From Onthophagus taurus (lineage: Eukaryota > Arthropoda > Insecta > Coleoptera > Scarabaeidae), in the NCBI RefSeq assembly GCF_036711975.1, contig NC_091975.1, positions 3,288,501-3,352,500 on the forward strand: 64,000 nucleotides of DNA. The letters run 5' to 3'. The translations under genes and the position numbers were made by a program. Below are positions 1 through 13,200 of the stretch, one piece after another. How positions within the stretch are numbered: position 1 is the first letter of the stretch; the number at the start of each line of letters is the position of its first letter. The notes below the pieces were generated by a model. It did no database searches and was not told where the DNA came from. It saw only the letters and a list, made by a program, of their open reading frames with translations.

Positions 1-132
1 ATATCAGCGAATGATTGTTTATAATTATGCAAATGATCCTCAATTTGAAGGTAATGATTTCTTTGTGTAAGTTCAATGGGAACCTCTTCTTGCCATAACA
101 TTAAAGCCGGTGTTGTTAAATTAACTAATAAT
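1..132 (-). CDS. timeout: timeout coding exon 2 (runs off left edge)
   Basis: Too short for a simple ORF call. Acceptor TTTAAG|ATTATTAG at 133-134 opens a frame reading LLVNLTTPALMLWQEEVPIE, then TQRNHYLQIEDHLHNYKQSF, the second conserved block of the Timeless N-terminal domain. Exon continues beyond position 1. Confidence 0.88.
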
Positions 133-465
133 CTTAAAGTAAAAAGAAAATACAAATAAATTAAAAAGGTGCAATTTGGGTTGCCTACTTTAACAACAAC
201 AAAAATCTAACCTAAGAATAACATCAAATAATTCGATTTCTTCCGCATGAAACTTTATTAACGGTAATAAATCGGTTTGAAGTACTTTCGTTTCACCTAA
301 TTGTCTTCTTATATCGAAGGAATCATCATCTCTTCGTAAATAACGTATTAAATCTTTGGTTGTTTCCAATGTATTTCCATCAGCATAATATTTATTGGTT
401 TTTTGATCGAAATAACCCAAAGCACTACAAGTTGCTGCTAATTCCGCAGAAATTAACGAAGACAT
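1..465 (-). CDS. timeout: timeout (Timeless/TIM-1 homologue), N-terminal part, truncated by window edge
   Basis: Two exons joined by a 79-bp GT-AG intron (133-211) encode the start of a Timeless-family protein. Start at ATG 465-463. The translation shows the family's signature N-terminus: ELAATCSALGYFD, then KDLIRYLRRDDDSFDIRRQLG, then the phase-2 junction that restores DVILRLLVNLTTPALMLW. The animal protein has CSALGY, KDLIRYLRHED and VIRLMVNLTQPAL at the same places. In animals this protein works in the nucleus with Tipin at replication forks (checkpoint signalling, cohesion) and is distinct from the circadian Timeless paralogue. The conserved start without a long extension supports timeout rather than the clock gene. 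Only about 128 residues are in the window; the rest lies to the left. Reading frame and splice phases are clean, so the gene looks functional. Confidence 0.9.
212..465 (-). CDS. timeout: timeout coding exon 1
   Basis: Begins with the ATG at 465 and ends in phase 2 at donor CTTAG|GTTAGA (exon end 212). Translation without the intron would stop after DVILRLDFCCC, while splicing continues the conserved Timeless sequence. Confidence 0.88.
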
Positions 466-2300
466 CGTTAATCTTTCTTTAATTTACAATTACACAGGAT
501 TAACACCGTTTTGAGGTTACGATACACCACACAACATAACCAAATAAAAAGGCGGGAAAAGTTCGTGTTTCTTCGTAAACTACCGAAATATGTTGAAGAA
601 TAAAATAGGCAGGACTGTAATGGGTTGTTTTGTAAGAAAATTTCTTTTTTATACTTTTGATTATTTTTTTCTAAGGTGTTGAAATTGGGGGTAAGAAGGA
701 GATGATGGTGACATTTTGGTGCGACCCCAAATTGAAAATCCCCTAAAATGGAAATTAAGGCTTCCGCAAATTCCTTCTGAGTGGCCTTCTAGGCGAGAAA
801 ATTAGGAATATCGACAGGTGAAGTAAGCAATCTTGCAAATGAATAATATCCGTCGAAGGAAATGAACTTCGAGGTTGGCAAATTTACAAAAGGAAATTGA
901 TTCGATTTTAAAAGTTTTGTATTATATCAACCAGATATGAGTACTAGAAATATGTTGCTGTGGAAAATAAAATGTGTCTTGGAATGTGCTTAACATTTTT
1001 GGTTTTATTGGAATAGTTTTATGATGCCAGATTTAACATTTATGATATATTTCAGTAGCTAATAAAGCTAGTTTAATGATAATTAGTTTACTAAGGAGCA
1101 CAATTTAATTTAGTTTGTTAATAATCACTATATACCGGGTGCTTTAAGTCTCCATCCGTTACCTCGAAACTTTAGTCGAAAAGTTGTTTTTAAATTCTTA
1201 GTGGAAATTCGTTTCAAAGTTTCCAGTATCCTTCTAAAACGAAACGAGCGCTACCAAAAGTTTCACTCTAGTTTTAGGCTAATGCTTCCTAAGTACTTAT
1301 CGCTTTTAATTTATAGAGTACCAATACGAACCGTACAAAACTTATATAACGTATTGAAACGAACTCTGTGTCTTTAAAATTTGATTTGAACCCCCATGGG
1401 AACACCATAAAACTGTTTATCTTTTTCGATTTCGCGCCCAATAAACCTGTGCAAATTGCGAAAAGGGTCGAGAGAGGAGGGTAAATGTCCGCGACACACG
1501 CGTTCTGAAAATGTACTTTTGCAGACGTGACAATATCGAAAGCTTCGAATGAAGTCGATTTGAATCGACTTCAAGTTTTAGCTTTGTAGACAACACAACT
1601 TAAGTCGTAAAAATAAGAAATCTCTAATGGAATGGAGGATTTTTGGGATAGATTTATGACGGTGTCCAAACGGATGTTCGTCACATAACCGCAATCATTA
1701 TTCAAAATGTCACAATGTAGGGAAAAGAAAATCTAATCGAAGGGTTGACCTACATCTTAAACTAAGATATTAGGAAATTTTGGCTGGGCAAAAAAAGGGT
1801 AAGGAGTAAATATCGTTATATTTCACGAGGGGATCAAGATTTTTTTTTATGGGGTTTCAAATCTCGGCTATATCCCGCACACGTGATATTTATATTTCGG
1901 GCGTTACGATTATCCACTTTGCACTTTTCCAATCGTAAATTTCACGAGGTGTAATTTTCATAATTCGCTGACTTTTATGGACACATCGCATAAAAAAAAT
2001 GTTCTTTTTTATAACGGTTGGAGACTATAAATTCGAATTCGAACAGATTTTATTAAATTATAACACGTTCAATAATTAGCAATGTAATTTCAGGCAAACA
2101 CGACTGAAATTTATGCATGCTGAGTGCGAACATTGCAATATACCTTTGGCCATTTACTCCAAACCCCAGATAACGACCCACGTTTTACTGTTCTCCATCC
2201 ACACCCTGTTTCACGATAAAACTCGCCGTTTGTTTGTTTTCTTTTTTTTTAGAAAGGTTGTAAGCTAATTAATTATTTTTTTTTATTCCAATTTCCGCAG
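466..2300. other. timeout 5' flank and AT-rich intergenic DNA
   Basis: Apart from the E2F-like site I see no gene. Short ORFs here have no recognisable sequence or codon signal. A divergent gene starting on the plus strand is not evident. Confidence 0.5.
551..560. promoter_or_regulatory. E2F-like site upstream of timeout
   Basis: GGCGGGAAAA lies 86 bp upstream of the timeout ATG, in otherwise AT-rich DNA. The consensus for E2F/DP is TTTSSCGC or its complement, and replication-fork genes are common E2F targets. The site is seen directly; its use is inferred. Confidence 0.5.
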
Positions 2301-2309
2301 GTAATTAAA

Positions 2310-3150
2310 TATTTGATAATTTGAGATGCTGACGGAGGTGAAGCACAAAGTAAATCGGCACGTCTCACACTTCTCGCATAGCAGGAAAACGTACGAGAGG
2401 AGACGATGTCGCAGCGTCAGCTGCTGAAGGCTTCTTCGCTATTGCGCCGCCGGTTCAGAGCGTAATTACGGGCTTGGCTCTAATTACTAATGTAAACGAG
2501 GGCCCCTACGTCGATTCGGAATTTGATTTATGTCGCCACCCCCGCGCGAAAATGAAAAGGATCCCCGACGGTACGATTAGATCTGCAGGAAGGAAGTAGG
2601 AATCGGAAATCCTCGGAATTCTCTAAAAGCAAAGAGACCGGAGGCGAAAGTTTGCCGAAAACGTATGACTCCGTCGTGTTTAACTTAACAGTTTCGAAAT
2701 CCGTGGGATTTTAGGATCGGATTATGCCGACCTAATTTAAAGTTTGCGGGGAATTAGAGAATTCTTTATATAATGAAAATTTTATAATAATAATGATACA
2801 AATTTAACATAATTATTAATTTCGTTTGAATTCCACCACGCTAATAAATAATAACGAGGAATATTTCAATTGGTCACCCGTATATTGTGATTAGCGACTG
2901 ATAAACGACGCTAATGAACGGTAATGGCACATAACAGTGATTCAAATCCGGGTGGTGCCGCGGCGCCGTTGCGACGCCCATTAAATCTAAATAATTGATG
3001 TTGACAGGGAGCGATTAATACGGGGCCCCGCTGTAGTGTGGTCTGCCCTTAGAAGCTCACGCGGCAATTTACTGCTAAACACGGGGTGGACACGAGAATC
3101 CAATTACAACGTCTACCGCCACCTCCAACGTCTGGCGAAGATTGATCCGT
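2310..3150. other. GC-rich non-coding block, candidate regulatory DNA
   Basis: This segment is clearly richer in G+C than its flanks and has several TAATTA/ATTA core homeodomain sites and a CAGCTG E-box near 2420, with no open frame. The pattern would fit an enhancer. Only base composition and short motifs support it. Confidence 0.25.
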
Positions 3151-3564
3151 AAAAACTCGCCGAGACGCGAAGAAATATTTACGTCGGAAAACAATCCCCA
3201 AAGACAATTATTCAATTTTTACCACCAGCGAAAAAGTTAATTAAGTTCTGCTGACTCGACATCAAACAAATTTTATTATTTAACTGAAAAATACCGAAAA
3301 CCAACCCAAATCCTTTTGACATAAAAAGAAAAAATGATCTAAACATAAGAGTCTTTGTGTTAAAATAAATTTCAGTTCAGAGAATTTGATTCCGCGTTAT
3401 CGATCTGAACAAAGTTTAAAAGTGGCTAAAACGTGTGAATTTAGTTTTGAATTTAGTTTTTCGCTATCTCTAATAATAATGAAGATGTCAGCTAAGAAAG
3501 TAGATAGGAAATTATGTTAAGCATTTACTAATTCAAAGTGTGAAATAGTGGTTGTCTACCCATG

Positions 3565-3635
3565 CGTGACGTCACGAACGGGCCATCGAGCTATGCACCA
3601 ATTCCCGGGATATAGTAGTCTTGTTATTCTGCTGT
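3565..3635. repeat. diverged copy of dispersed repeat (TGACGTCACG module)
   Basis: The run containing TGACGTCACGAACGGG, GCACCAATTCCCGG and ATATAGTAGTC resembles 46003-46065, where TGACGTCACGGACGGG, GCACTTATTCCCGG and ATGTAGCAATC occur in the same order and spacing. In the second copy the module directly follows the CTAGAACT-type repeat, so this is probably the far end of the same element. Confidence 0.45.
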
Positions 3636-5879
3636 AAATTCGATTATTTATGGTCCCATTCCTTCGGGAAAACCATCTAACGATGTTTGCTCGACAACTG
3701 TCAATCAATATCACGAGAACACGGTCTTAACGCTTAATAGCGACCTAACCTTATTACGTAGGCTATCGAAAATGACGACCTTAAAAGTTTTAAACACGTT
3801 CAAAAAGGGGGTTGTCGAAGTAATAGGGGAAGAACAATTACGTTAACGATTTCTCCTCATCGGAACAAATCGGTTGGGCACAGAGAGAAGGGCTCTCGTT
3901 CGATCTTTTCGCAGGATCTTTACAAGAGGAGTTCACGAAATGGGGATGCGAAAGCGTCTCATAATCGTACGACGAATTGAAATTCTTTTACGCGCACCAA
4001 AATTCCAATGGAATATTCGCATAAAAAAGGCGTTGCTAACCTCGAACTCTAAAGGGCTGTAATAAGATTGGAAGTGGAAATCGATGCAATTACCGAAACT
4101 CATCCGCCCCTAACGTTTTGTGTAAAAGAGTAAAAAAAATCTGCCGATATGGTTAATTCTGTCATCTTGAATTTAATTAAGTTCTCGTTTGCAATTTTGC
4201 GTCCGACAATAGATAATCGAAGCCCGGACGAGAAGCGAGTTTATACAAGTCAACCGGTACGATTCTCTCCCTCTCCCTTCGCTTATCGCCAGCCGTCAGT
4301 CGGTCCGGATGAGCAGGACAATCTCCTGCAGCTGACGGGGCCATTGATCCAGAAACACTATAGCCACCATTTCATAAATCGTACCTACTAGGTACCTGAT
4401 GTTTTATCTATAGAAACAATTTTAATTTAATACAACACAACGTGAATTTACGATGTAAAATTTATACCCCATAAACGGAATGTGTCAAATAAAGCCGGAG
4501 GCAGCAAGTGACGGACGGTAACCCCTCAAGATCGAAGAGAATTTGCGTAAATAATGCAGGACGGGGTTTCCCCTTCGACTTCAGTACTCTTCATCGATGT
4601 CGAGAATGCGTCTCACGTTTACCCAATATTACCGGAAGCCGTCGCCGGAGGTGCACAAGGAATCCACCAACCCGTATAACTATATAACTTCCCCATGATG
4701 GTGGTATCGTAGCAACTCTTGTTCTCATCGATCGACAAATTTACGCAAACCTTTTATAAATAATCTACGACGATGAGCAGGCAAAACAAGCGATTAATAA
4801 AATTTACCGCTGTAATAAAATTACTTTGCCTTCAGCGCACAAAAGGGATCTAGTGCGCCGCGGCGTAAGTGCCTGTCAAATATAACCGGAAATATGGTCC
4901 AACGTAGTTTTCCCGTGTATGAAATTTAAAAACGGATTTTATGGTTATTAAATTTTCCTAACGGATTGTTAAATACTAGTTCAAGGAAAAAAATTGAATA
5001 AATAATATCCTGAGGATGATGAACACCGAAATCGGTAGAAACAGAGAAAAGTGTTATTGTCGAACATTTCTTTATCAATATTAAATGTTGTTTATGCTTC
5101 GTCGAATCCCGTGTGGCGCGCTCGTTGACGCGACAAATCAAGTTGCTTTCGATCGCCCCTCGTAATTGCATTTAGCATACTGATGGGCGCATAAATTGGA
5201 GTTTGATCAGCCTATTCGTTGTACGCGAGCTTTCGCAACTGAAACAAATCGGGTGAAAAATCGCCCGTGTATCTGGATATCTTTCTCATTGCCGATGAAA
5301 GCAAACGTCAACTAAAAAAAATTCTTTAAATTACGACAAATCTATTATGTACTAAATGAAATGTGAAGCGAATAAATCCCATGTTTACGAAACGATCGGA
5401 AAAATACGGGATGTTACACAAAGTCAGTACGGTTGATTTGAATTGCAAATGTGTAGGTGTGGAGGAGAGTCAACGAGAGGATCCAGAGTATGGTTGGTTC
5501 TTGTAAGGGCAAATGTGTGTGTATTTTGGGTTTTGCCTCAGGGCGGCTTGAAGCTGTATATGTAGGTATACGTGAAATATCACACAGTGTCTGCGGATTA
5601 CCACATTTACGCCCGCAAACATCCTCGAGGTGTATAGATGGCCCGGATCGATAACTCATATGGCTCGTTCACATCGGATTTAATACGATACACCATTTTT
5701 AATTTTTTTTATTTGAATTTTTTGTAGGAGATATTTGCCGCTTTTTGTGGATTTATTAATAATCCCTAATTTGTTGAAAAAAATTAATACTTACAGCATA
5801 TTTCAATATGAGAACTTTTATTTATTTACTACTAAATTTTACTAAATTAGAGCTTTTGAGCTTTAAGATCATGTTTTCA

Positions 5880-6240
5880 AATTAAAAATCCACTGAGAAA
5901 ATTTTTGACAAAACTGGAAAAATGTGACTTTTAAAGTGTTGTACAGATATTGTTTATACAAACGAAGATATTAAGATGATATAAAATGATATATTCAAAT
6001 TAGAAATCAATCAGAAAATTTTTGAGAAATCTTTTAAGTGTGACTGTGTTAAATTAATGAATTACAAAAAATACCTTATCTTTAAAGAGTCGTACTAGTA
6101 TTGTTTGTAGGAACCAAGAAATGATTACCACATCAAAATAAAGATAAGATTATGCTCTTTAAAATGATATATTGAAATTACAAATTCATTTGAACATTTT
6201 TGAAAATTCTGTAAAAGTGTGATTTTGCATCTGATATGTT
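5880..6240. repeat. three diverged tandem copies of a 120-180 bp AT-rich unit
   Basis: Units starting near 5880, 5999 and 6176 each carry an AATTAGAAATCAAT-like start, AGAAAATTTTTGA, an AAGTGTGACTTT-like run, and for the first two a TATTGTTTATA/TATTGTTTGTA segment, with ATGATATATTCAAATTA linking units. The copies are old and of unequal length because of insertions. Confidence 0.5.
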
Positions 6241-9200
6241 AATGAAGAGAGCTTGCAGCTAATTGCAGTTTGAGTCATTTATTGCCTGTATGGCTTTGAT
6301 GATTTTGAGCATTTGTGATCTCCATAAAAATTTGGTGGGATATTGGATATATTATGTAGCTATTCAAAATACTGTTGTTAAATTAACTATTAAGAAAACT
6401 AAAATGAAAGAAATCTTTTGAATTTGAAATATTCCATTAAATTCCACTATTGTACTATAAAAATAACACACACATACAAAGACGAAGAAGGAGTAAGTAA
6501 AACGGCACTTCAGAATATAATCTAGCGTTGAGTTCTCGAACGCTCTGGAACTCGCTCCAAAACGGGAAAATCGCGAACTGTGGGGAAAGCGGGGAAAGGC
6601 GGGCGTCAATAGGAATTTTCTCATATCCGTGAAAATCAATTTATGTTAATGCGATTATATATTTTCTTTGTCCGGCGTTGAAGGAACCGACAAATTCCGG
6701 GGATAATTAAAAGTTCTTTTAAAAAAAAAACTTTCAAATTTTTTTTATTTCGAAAAGTTTTGAAACCTCGCATAAATATGTAATGCGGCAGGTGAAGTTT
6801 CGCGATTATTTATTGTAATCCTATATTATTATTATTCGGTCCTCGTAAAAGTCCGCGGGATAAAAGTTTTGAGTTTGGGACTTGGATTACGGTCTGTCAT
6901 AAAGGACTTCGGTGGGGTCTCCGGGGTTCACGTCTATCTTTTACAACGCATACGGCCCCGTTATGGAGTGCTTATAGTCGTTTATCTACCGAGTTAACGG
7001 TTGGCAGATTTCAAGGATAACGTCAGTTTGCACGGTGAGAAATTTAGCCTTGTCGACGTCTACGATTATAACGATGACTGCACCATCTCGAGAGATTTAT
7101 TGGAGTAATATCCGACGTGTATTCTCATTCAAATTAATCCAGACATGCTTCCCCTCTAAAGCGATTTCTTTCAATTTCAATAAACTCTGGTATATTTGTA
7201 ATTCGAAATCGTTTACTCAATATTTATTTCCTGCTGGGTTATCGAAGAGTTTTCTTCGAAAAGCTTTAAATCAAAACTAGGCGTTGTATATCGTAAGATC
7301 ATCCGAGCAGAGATCGAAAAGCTACGCTATTTTTCTTTTCCCTGCGGAGACGATGTTGTAAATCACGTTCCCCTTTCATTTTTTTTTTGTTTCTTGTTGC
7401 TCATCACGCTGCGAGTTGTTTCGCTCTGAAATTGATATCAGCAGCGAACCGAGAGATCCGGATATCTCTCTATTGCTGAATATTTCAGTTCCGCCGACTA
7501 TATTATTCGCATTCATGCATATTCCCCCAGTATAATTCATACGTAATGGAAATGTTGAATTCCTTTCACGAACTACAATCACGTTTCAGAATTTACTTAG
7601 TTTAAATCAATTAGAAACGGTTTAAACAGACGTTTCTCATTAACGTTTTATTATTGATGGTGAGGATTTACGGTTGATATTAAAAGCTGGAGATGCCGCA
7701 TCGTGGCCATAACCGAAAGTTATACGAGTCTGGGGGAAAGCAGTTGGTAGGGTAACAATGCCAAACTATCTCATATCTCTGAGCTTCGCATCCCCGGTCG
7801 TATACATATTGAACGACTGAGCCAACTGTAATGCTATATTAGCTTATGTAATCATGCTCTGGGATCGTAAAAAGTAATGAGAGAGGTTTTGCGGAAAACT
7901 TTGCCAACAATGCTTTATAAAATTTCAAAATAAAAAAGAGAATACTTAAAAGCAACGCCCCAAAAGTAGGTAATAAGATCTTAATAAGAAAATTTGATAC
8001 ACGTTTAAAAGCAAAGCACTTTATGGAAACACTATCTAACAATACAACTACAATAATTCGACTATATTATATAATTACAAAACAGGAGTTTCTGTATTGT
8101 TTTGGAACAGTGTCAATCTGGTTTGCATATTATCCAAGCGTTAGGAAAGCTCCAATCCGAGACAACAGGCGCAGATAGTGCATGTTTGGTTGCAATTTAA
8201 TTTTCGTTTAATTCCTCCTGGTTGTGGGGTGTACGCGGCAAAGTTCCACGGGCAAATTAACATCTGTTCTGGGCTACTTATGTTGCGCATTAGGGTGGGC
8301 GACCACCCCACATTTATAGCTTTAATTTCGCATGCAAATACCCGCGATTCCGACGCCTCGGAGTTCGCTCAAAGAACGACCGCAATTTCGGGACGAAGTT
8401 TTGTGAATTCGCTTCGCGTAACGAGCATCGTATTTTAAGCGAAGAAAAAATACAAAATTGTATAAACTCAAACTGAAAGGGGGGGAAAAGATAAATTGGA
8501 TGGTGTGTCATTTTACTTAAATTATTATATTTTTAACAATTTCACTCTCACTATACACAGATTAATGTAAATATTCGTCGCTAAAACACATCCTCCCTCG
8601 GCCATTATTTAAACTGTGCTGATATTCCCGCTCAAAGCACGGATTACGAAAGATAAACGTTGACGTTTCAACTAGGTCTCTAATTGCACCGGATATTCGC
8701 GGCAAAGCGCAGTTTTTACCATTAGCAGCCGCCTTTTAATTAAAACCGTGACGAGTGGAAAATCCTTTAAATACATTGTTCTGAGAAAAAAACTTTCCAG
8801 TTACTGAAACCGAAGTTATCGTTATCGACAATAACCGGAAAGTTCAATTACGTTTGACGTGCAAGGCGCATCAATTAAAAGTTGGTAATGATGAACGGTT
8901 CCAAGTTTCGCGAGCTCAAAATTACATAACTGTGTATTACGAAATGTGGCGATGCGAAATTTGGAGAGGTGACAGGTCGAGGTATAAATCACTCCGTCGC
9001 TGTTTAATTACTGCTCAAAAAGTCGTTTCTCTCCGACCGGTTTCGTTCGCGAGTTATTTATTGTTTTGGGAAATATTTTGAAAAAGGCTAAATTAAAAAA
9101 TGCTTTTTATGATTGAATCTAAAAAAAAATTGAAATAATAATACACCTCACCTAGAACTAGATTTACTGTACCTTATAATTGTACTTAAAAAAATATGTT

Positions 9201-9362
9201 GACTTTGATAAAAGTTATTGATACCTAGCGTTTTTCGTTTTCGAGTTATTTTAGTTTTCAGTTTTTTTTTGGAAAATTCACCATATCTCAGCCAACGTTC
9301 ATTCAAAAAAGCTCTAAATTGGCACGATTACTCTTTAGATACTGTCAAATAGATTATCATTT

Positions 9363-10262
9363 GTTATAACCAGAGCCCGGACAGTTTAGGAAAGTTATCC
9401 TAAAACGCCTCCCACTCCAGTCTCAAAAATTCAATCGAAGCGTGCGAAGCTGTCGGATACGTCATACCTTATGTCACGAAATAAATTATAAATTTAATAA
9501 AACCAAAAATGATTAATTCAGTGCGTATTTTTATATTATTTTTATTAATTCATTAATTAATGTTGCACAGCAAGTTCTTCGCTAAGGTACGCTCATCGCT
9601 CTTCGAAATTCAATTTTGAAGAGTAACTTAGTGACATAGAAAAATAATATAAATATATATATATAGAAGCATTACTCCCCACTATTTTTTCGGTCAAATT
9701 GATTTCAACGCCTCTAGTGGTCTGTGGTACCTACTACTTTTAATAAAGCGCGAAATTTAAAAGTATTTTTATTCAGTTAAGTAATGGTATTAATTATTGA
9801 TTTCAACTTCCACCAGTCAACATGAAAATGATAACAGTAAAGGTATCATTTTCATGTTGACTGGTGAAAATTTGAATTTTGTTTTCACTTCGTTTTGTCT
9901 GCAACAAAACGCATGCACTTTCGACTCTTCAGAGTACAACGAGAAAAAATGAAAGGAATTTTGGCGTAATGTCATCAATAGAACGACATAGTTTTAAAGT
10001 TCCCGCTTGACTTTCAAAATGGCGGCAAACCGCGGTACTTTGTAAATCTAGGGACTTTAAGCAATTTGTGCTTACAGTGCCATCTAGCCGTCCGTGGTAC
10101 CCATTAAATATCTGTCTTTTTTTATACGTATTGAGTTAACACACCGTGCTTAGTGATCAAAAGATGTCAAAAGCGACAACAACGTACTTATGTCATTGTC
10201 ATGGAATTCGTTTCGTGTGGAGGGGCGCACTTTTCCTAAACTGTCCGGGCTCTGGTTATAAC
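9363..10262. mobile_element. hAT-type non-autonomous DNA transposon (complete, with target duplication)
   Basis: The element at 9371-10254 (884 bp) has perfect 23-bp terminal inverted repeats beginning CAGAGCCCGGACAG at 9371-9393 and 10232-10254. It is flanked by the direct 8-bp duplication GTTATAAC at 9363-9370 and 10255-10262. CAGRG termini, an 8-bp duplication and the fit of that site to nTnnnnAn are hAT superfamily hallmarks. No transposase frame exists inside, so it would need an enzyme in trans. A perfect 23-bp hairpin lies inside (9811-9866). The preserved termini and duplication suggest a fairly recent insertion. Confidence 0.85.
9811..9866. repeat. perfect 23-bp inverted repeat with 10-nt loop inside the hAT element
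   Basis: Left arm 9811-9833 begins CACCAGTCAACATG; right arm 9844-9866 is its exact complement ending CATGTTGACTGGTG; the loop is ACAGTAAAGG. Transcribed, it would form a 23-bp stem. Confidence 0.9.
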
Positions 10263-13200
10263 AGAGTCTCTTATACAGAATGGTCAAAAATTTAATTACT
10301 CCATATTCAATGGTCAGAAAGTCGAAAATTATAAATGGAACGCCCCATATTTTTTTAACCTATCAGAAAGGGAATTTAATTCTTTACAAATTATCTATAA
10401 ACATTCCTATATCTATTTATTGTAGTTTTCCTCATATTGGAAAATTTATCAAAACATGCAAGGAATACAGTTTAAACGTCACAATCGCAAGATGGCAACT
10501 CATAGAAATAAATAATGTAAATATATTCATATTAAAAGATCTGTTTAGGTCGGAATGAAACAATACCTTGACTAGTTACAACACAACCATTATTTGCATT
10601 TGTATGGCACAATGAAATCGTCAAAATTCTCGGGGATGCATTGTTAGGACAATAATTGTCTTAGATATCTGATGGCGTGGTCAGAGAAGATATTGTATTG
10701 TAGAACCCATTGAATTTCACGCCTGCATTTCAAGATATGGTACACAAACCATCCCCTGTCTTTCTACGTTTTAGAACGGGGAAAAGCGGGGTGAAACTGA
10801 ATTGAATGAATTGAATCTCTGTGGTGGGTAGTTATTTAACCTGAATTCCCGACGCCTTCTTCCCTACCTATACCTATTCGGTATAAAATTTATACGACTG
10901 CTGTAAATACAGTTCTGCTTCAGCAATCCCTCGAGATTTTTATGTACCCTCCTATAGTTGGCAAAAATGAAATGTAGCAGGTGAGTGGATCGAACTCTCG
11001 AACGTTATTCGATTCGATTCGTGGCCGTTTTGCATAAAATTGACTACGGAATCGGCTATGAATGTTTAACTCAACCAAAGAAGGTTCGTCGAAACGATAG
11101 ATATTTATAATAATCAAAATTTGCTTCATTTCATCGTAAATCATTGTTGTTCAAATCATCGTTTTTAAAGAGTTAAAAAAAAAATGGAATAAAAGATAAC
11201 CCATCATCAATACAGCCACAATAAATCCACGGTTGTAATAAATTGCGTGCTTTTCAGTTTTTGGAAGGTGTTGTACCGATAAAAAGCTCGTGACAAAAAA
11301 GCAGCTTTGATTAATGTTTTCGTGCAAAAATTTTTTCGCCACTTTTACGCGTTTGTAATCGAAATAAAAAAATAGAATCCGAAAAGAAATAAATAATCAA
11401 ATGAACCGTACAATTACCCGAAAATGAAATCGTAACATATTTTCATTAATTAATTGAGTTTTACCATTTACGGCGAGAGAGCAACATATTTATTTAAAAT
11501 TGTTAATTTATTCGAACACGATCGGTTATTATTAAATGTAAACTCTGTTCAAAATTGACTGTCGTTGAAAGTATTATTTAAAACATTCACTTGGAACGAA
11601 ATTTGGTAGTGTATCATTTATATTTGGAATAATTTACAAAAACCACAGTTATTTTAATCAATTTTTAATTGATACAATGATTTTCGTTTTTAATTAAATT
11701 TCAACAAAGCGGAGGTCAATTAAAAATCGATTTAGTATTTATATTGAAAAGTGCTATAAATTATTGTTTTACACTGTTGACAATGCGATAGGAAATTGAT
11801 TCCTTTGATAAATAATTAATAACTGCCAGTTTTTGAACGTGAAGTATTTGATTTACGATCGACCAAAACTAGAGGGTTGCCCGTGCGTTGTTTAACCGTT
11901 GATTTATAGTCGGAAACAAACCGGATATTGTACGGTTGCAGTACGCTTTTTCAGTACCAATCAATTGTGTATCGAAATCGGGCCTTCTGCAGCGGTGAAA
12001 ATGGAGATGTTTTTCTCTGTCTTATAAAATTTCCAATTTCCCCGCGAATTTCACGTGTCATTGTGTCTTCCCCGACATTAATTTTGCTACTATTCTTCCC
12101 TTCGCTCGAAACTTCCCTCGGGAAACCCTTGTTTTCGTTCTTGACGTAGCTATTTAATTAAAACGCCTTTCGAAATAAATTATGATAACGAAACGATTTA
12201 CATTTTTCTCCCTCCTCCTCTCCTAGTTAGGCGCTTGTTAATTTTCCAAGAAGTTGCATTCGAATTAAAACTTTCTTACAAATCATGAAAATTTTACCTT
12301 TAAAATAAATAAGGAAATTAAGGTTACTGAGAAAAAACGGTTTGCAATTGGGCTCAGTCTGTAAAGTTTAAGTAGTCTCTGAGATCCGGAGAAATAAATT
12401 ACCCTTATCTCCGGGAAAGCGGGGTATGAAACGGTGCTTTACGCGACCGTTTCGTCTCGAGATGTTTTCAAGACTCTTTCCCTATTGTTTTTAAGACGTG
12501 CAACTGCATCCCACGCGCTCGTTTACCGTTTTCTTACGATGACCCCACTGTTTCTTTCTTTTTTTATACACATCCTAATCGCTTTACATTCTTTACTCCC
12601 TTTATTTTCGTTTCTTTTGGAAATCCATCAATATAATTCTTGGGCTTTACCCATCATAGTTCGTTAAGTCGCCTAATAGGCAGAAAATTAGTCGAAATTT
12701 TCATTCGAGATTTAACGCACTATATAATTACATAATTAACGGAAAGGGCGGCCAATTACCGCCGCTTCCGGCGTTATTATACGCCATGACACCGTTCCCT
12801 TTCGTCTAAACTCAAAGAGAACACTTGACGACGACGACGACGGTATCTGATCAAAACGGGAACATTTCACCCCCTTCGAATTGAAAACCACCCTACCGTA
12901 TAAGCTTTACCAAGAAGCTTTCATATACTTTCACTATATGTATGTTTTTAAAGAAAAAATTAAAAAAAATAATCCTAATGGAGACTCACTTTTACCATCT
13001 CTAGATAAAATAGTTGATAGTCTTCCAATTGTGTCCATGAATCATAAAAATGAGTTAAGTCCAACTATTCTAAGTTATTAGGTGCAAATAAAATGTAAGT
13101 CGCTTCTTCAGACGCACGGCTAAACCCAAAACTTTCTACTTCTAGGTCGTGTTAGTTCTACTTTTTAGTTCAATAAAAGTATACGATAAAGAAGCAAGAT

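Larger units (their letters stand above)
3150..9362. other. intergenic region without a supported gene
   Basis: Six frames give only short ORFs with no family resemblance. The stretch holds a diverged copy of a dispersed repeat near 3565-3635, a threefold diverged repeat at 5880-6240 and alternating AT-rich and GC-richer blocks. It could be an intron of a gene whose exons lie outside, but no splice-linked exon can be shown. Confidence 0.4.

Noticed and set aside
10190..10212. TGTCATGGAATTCG resembling miR-281
   Set aside because: Only the first 12 bases agree, the seed arm has no hairpin partner, and it lies in the hAT element.
12881..13081. 66-codon plus-strand ORF ending ELSPTILSY before a dispersed repeat
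   Set aside because: Could be an exon or transposon end, but nothing in it is recognisable.
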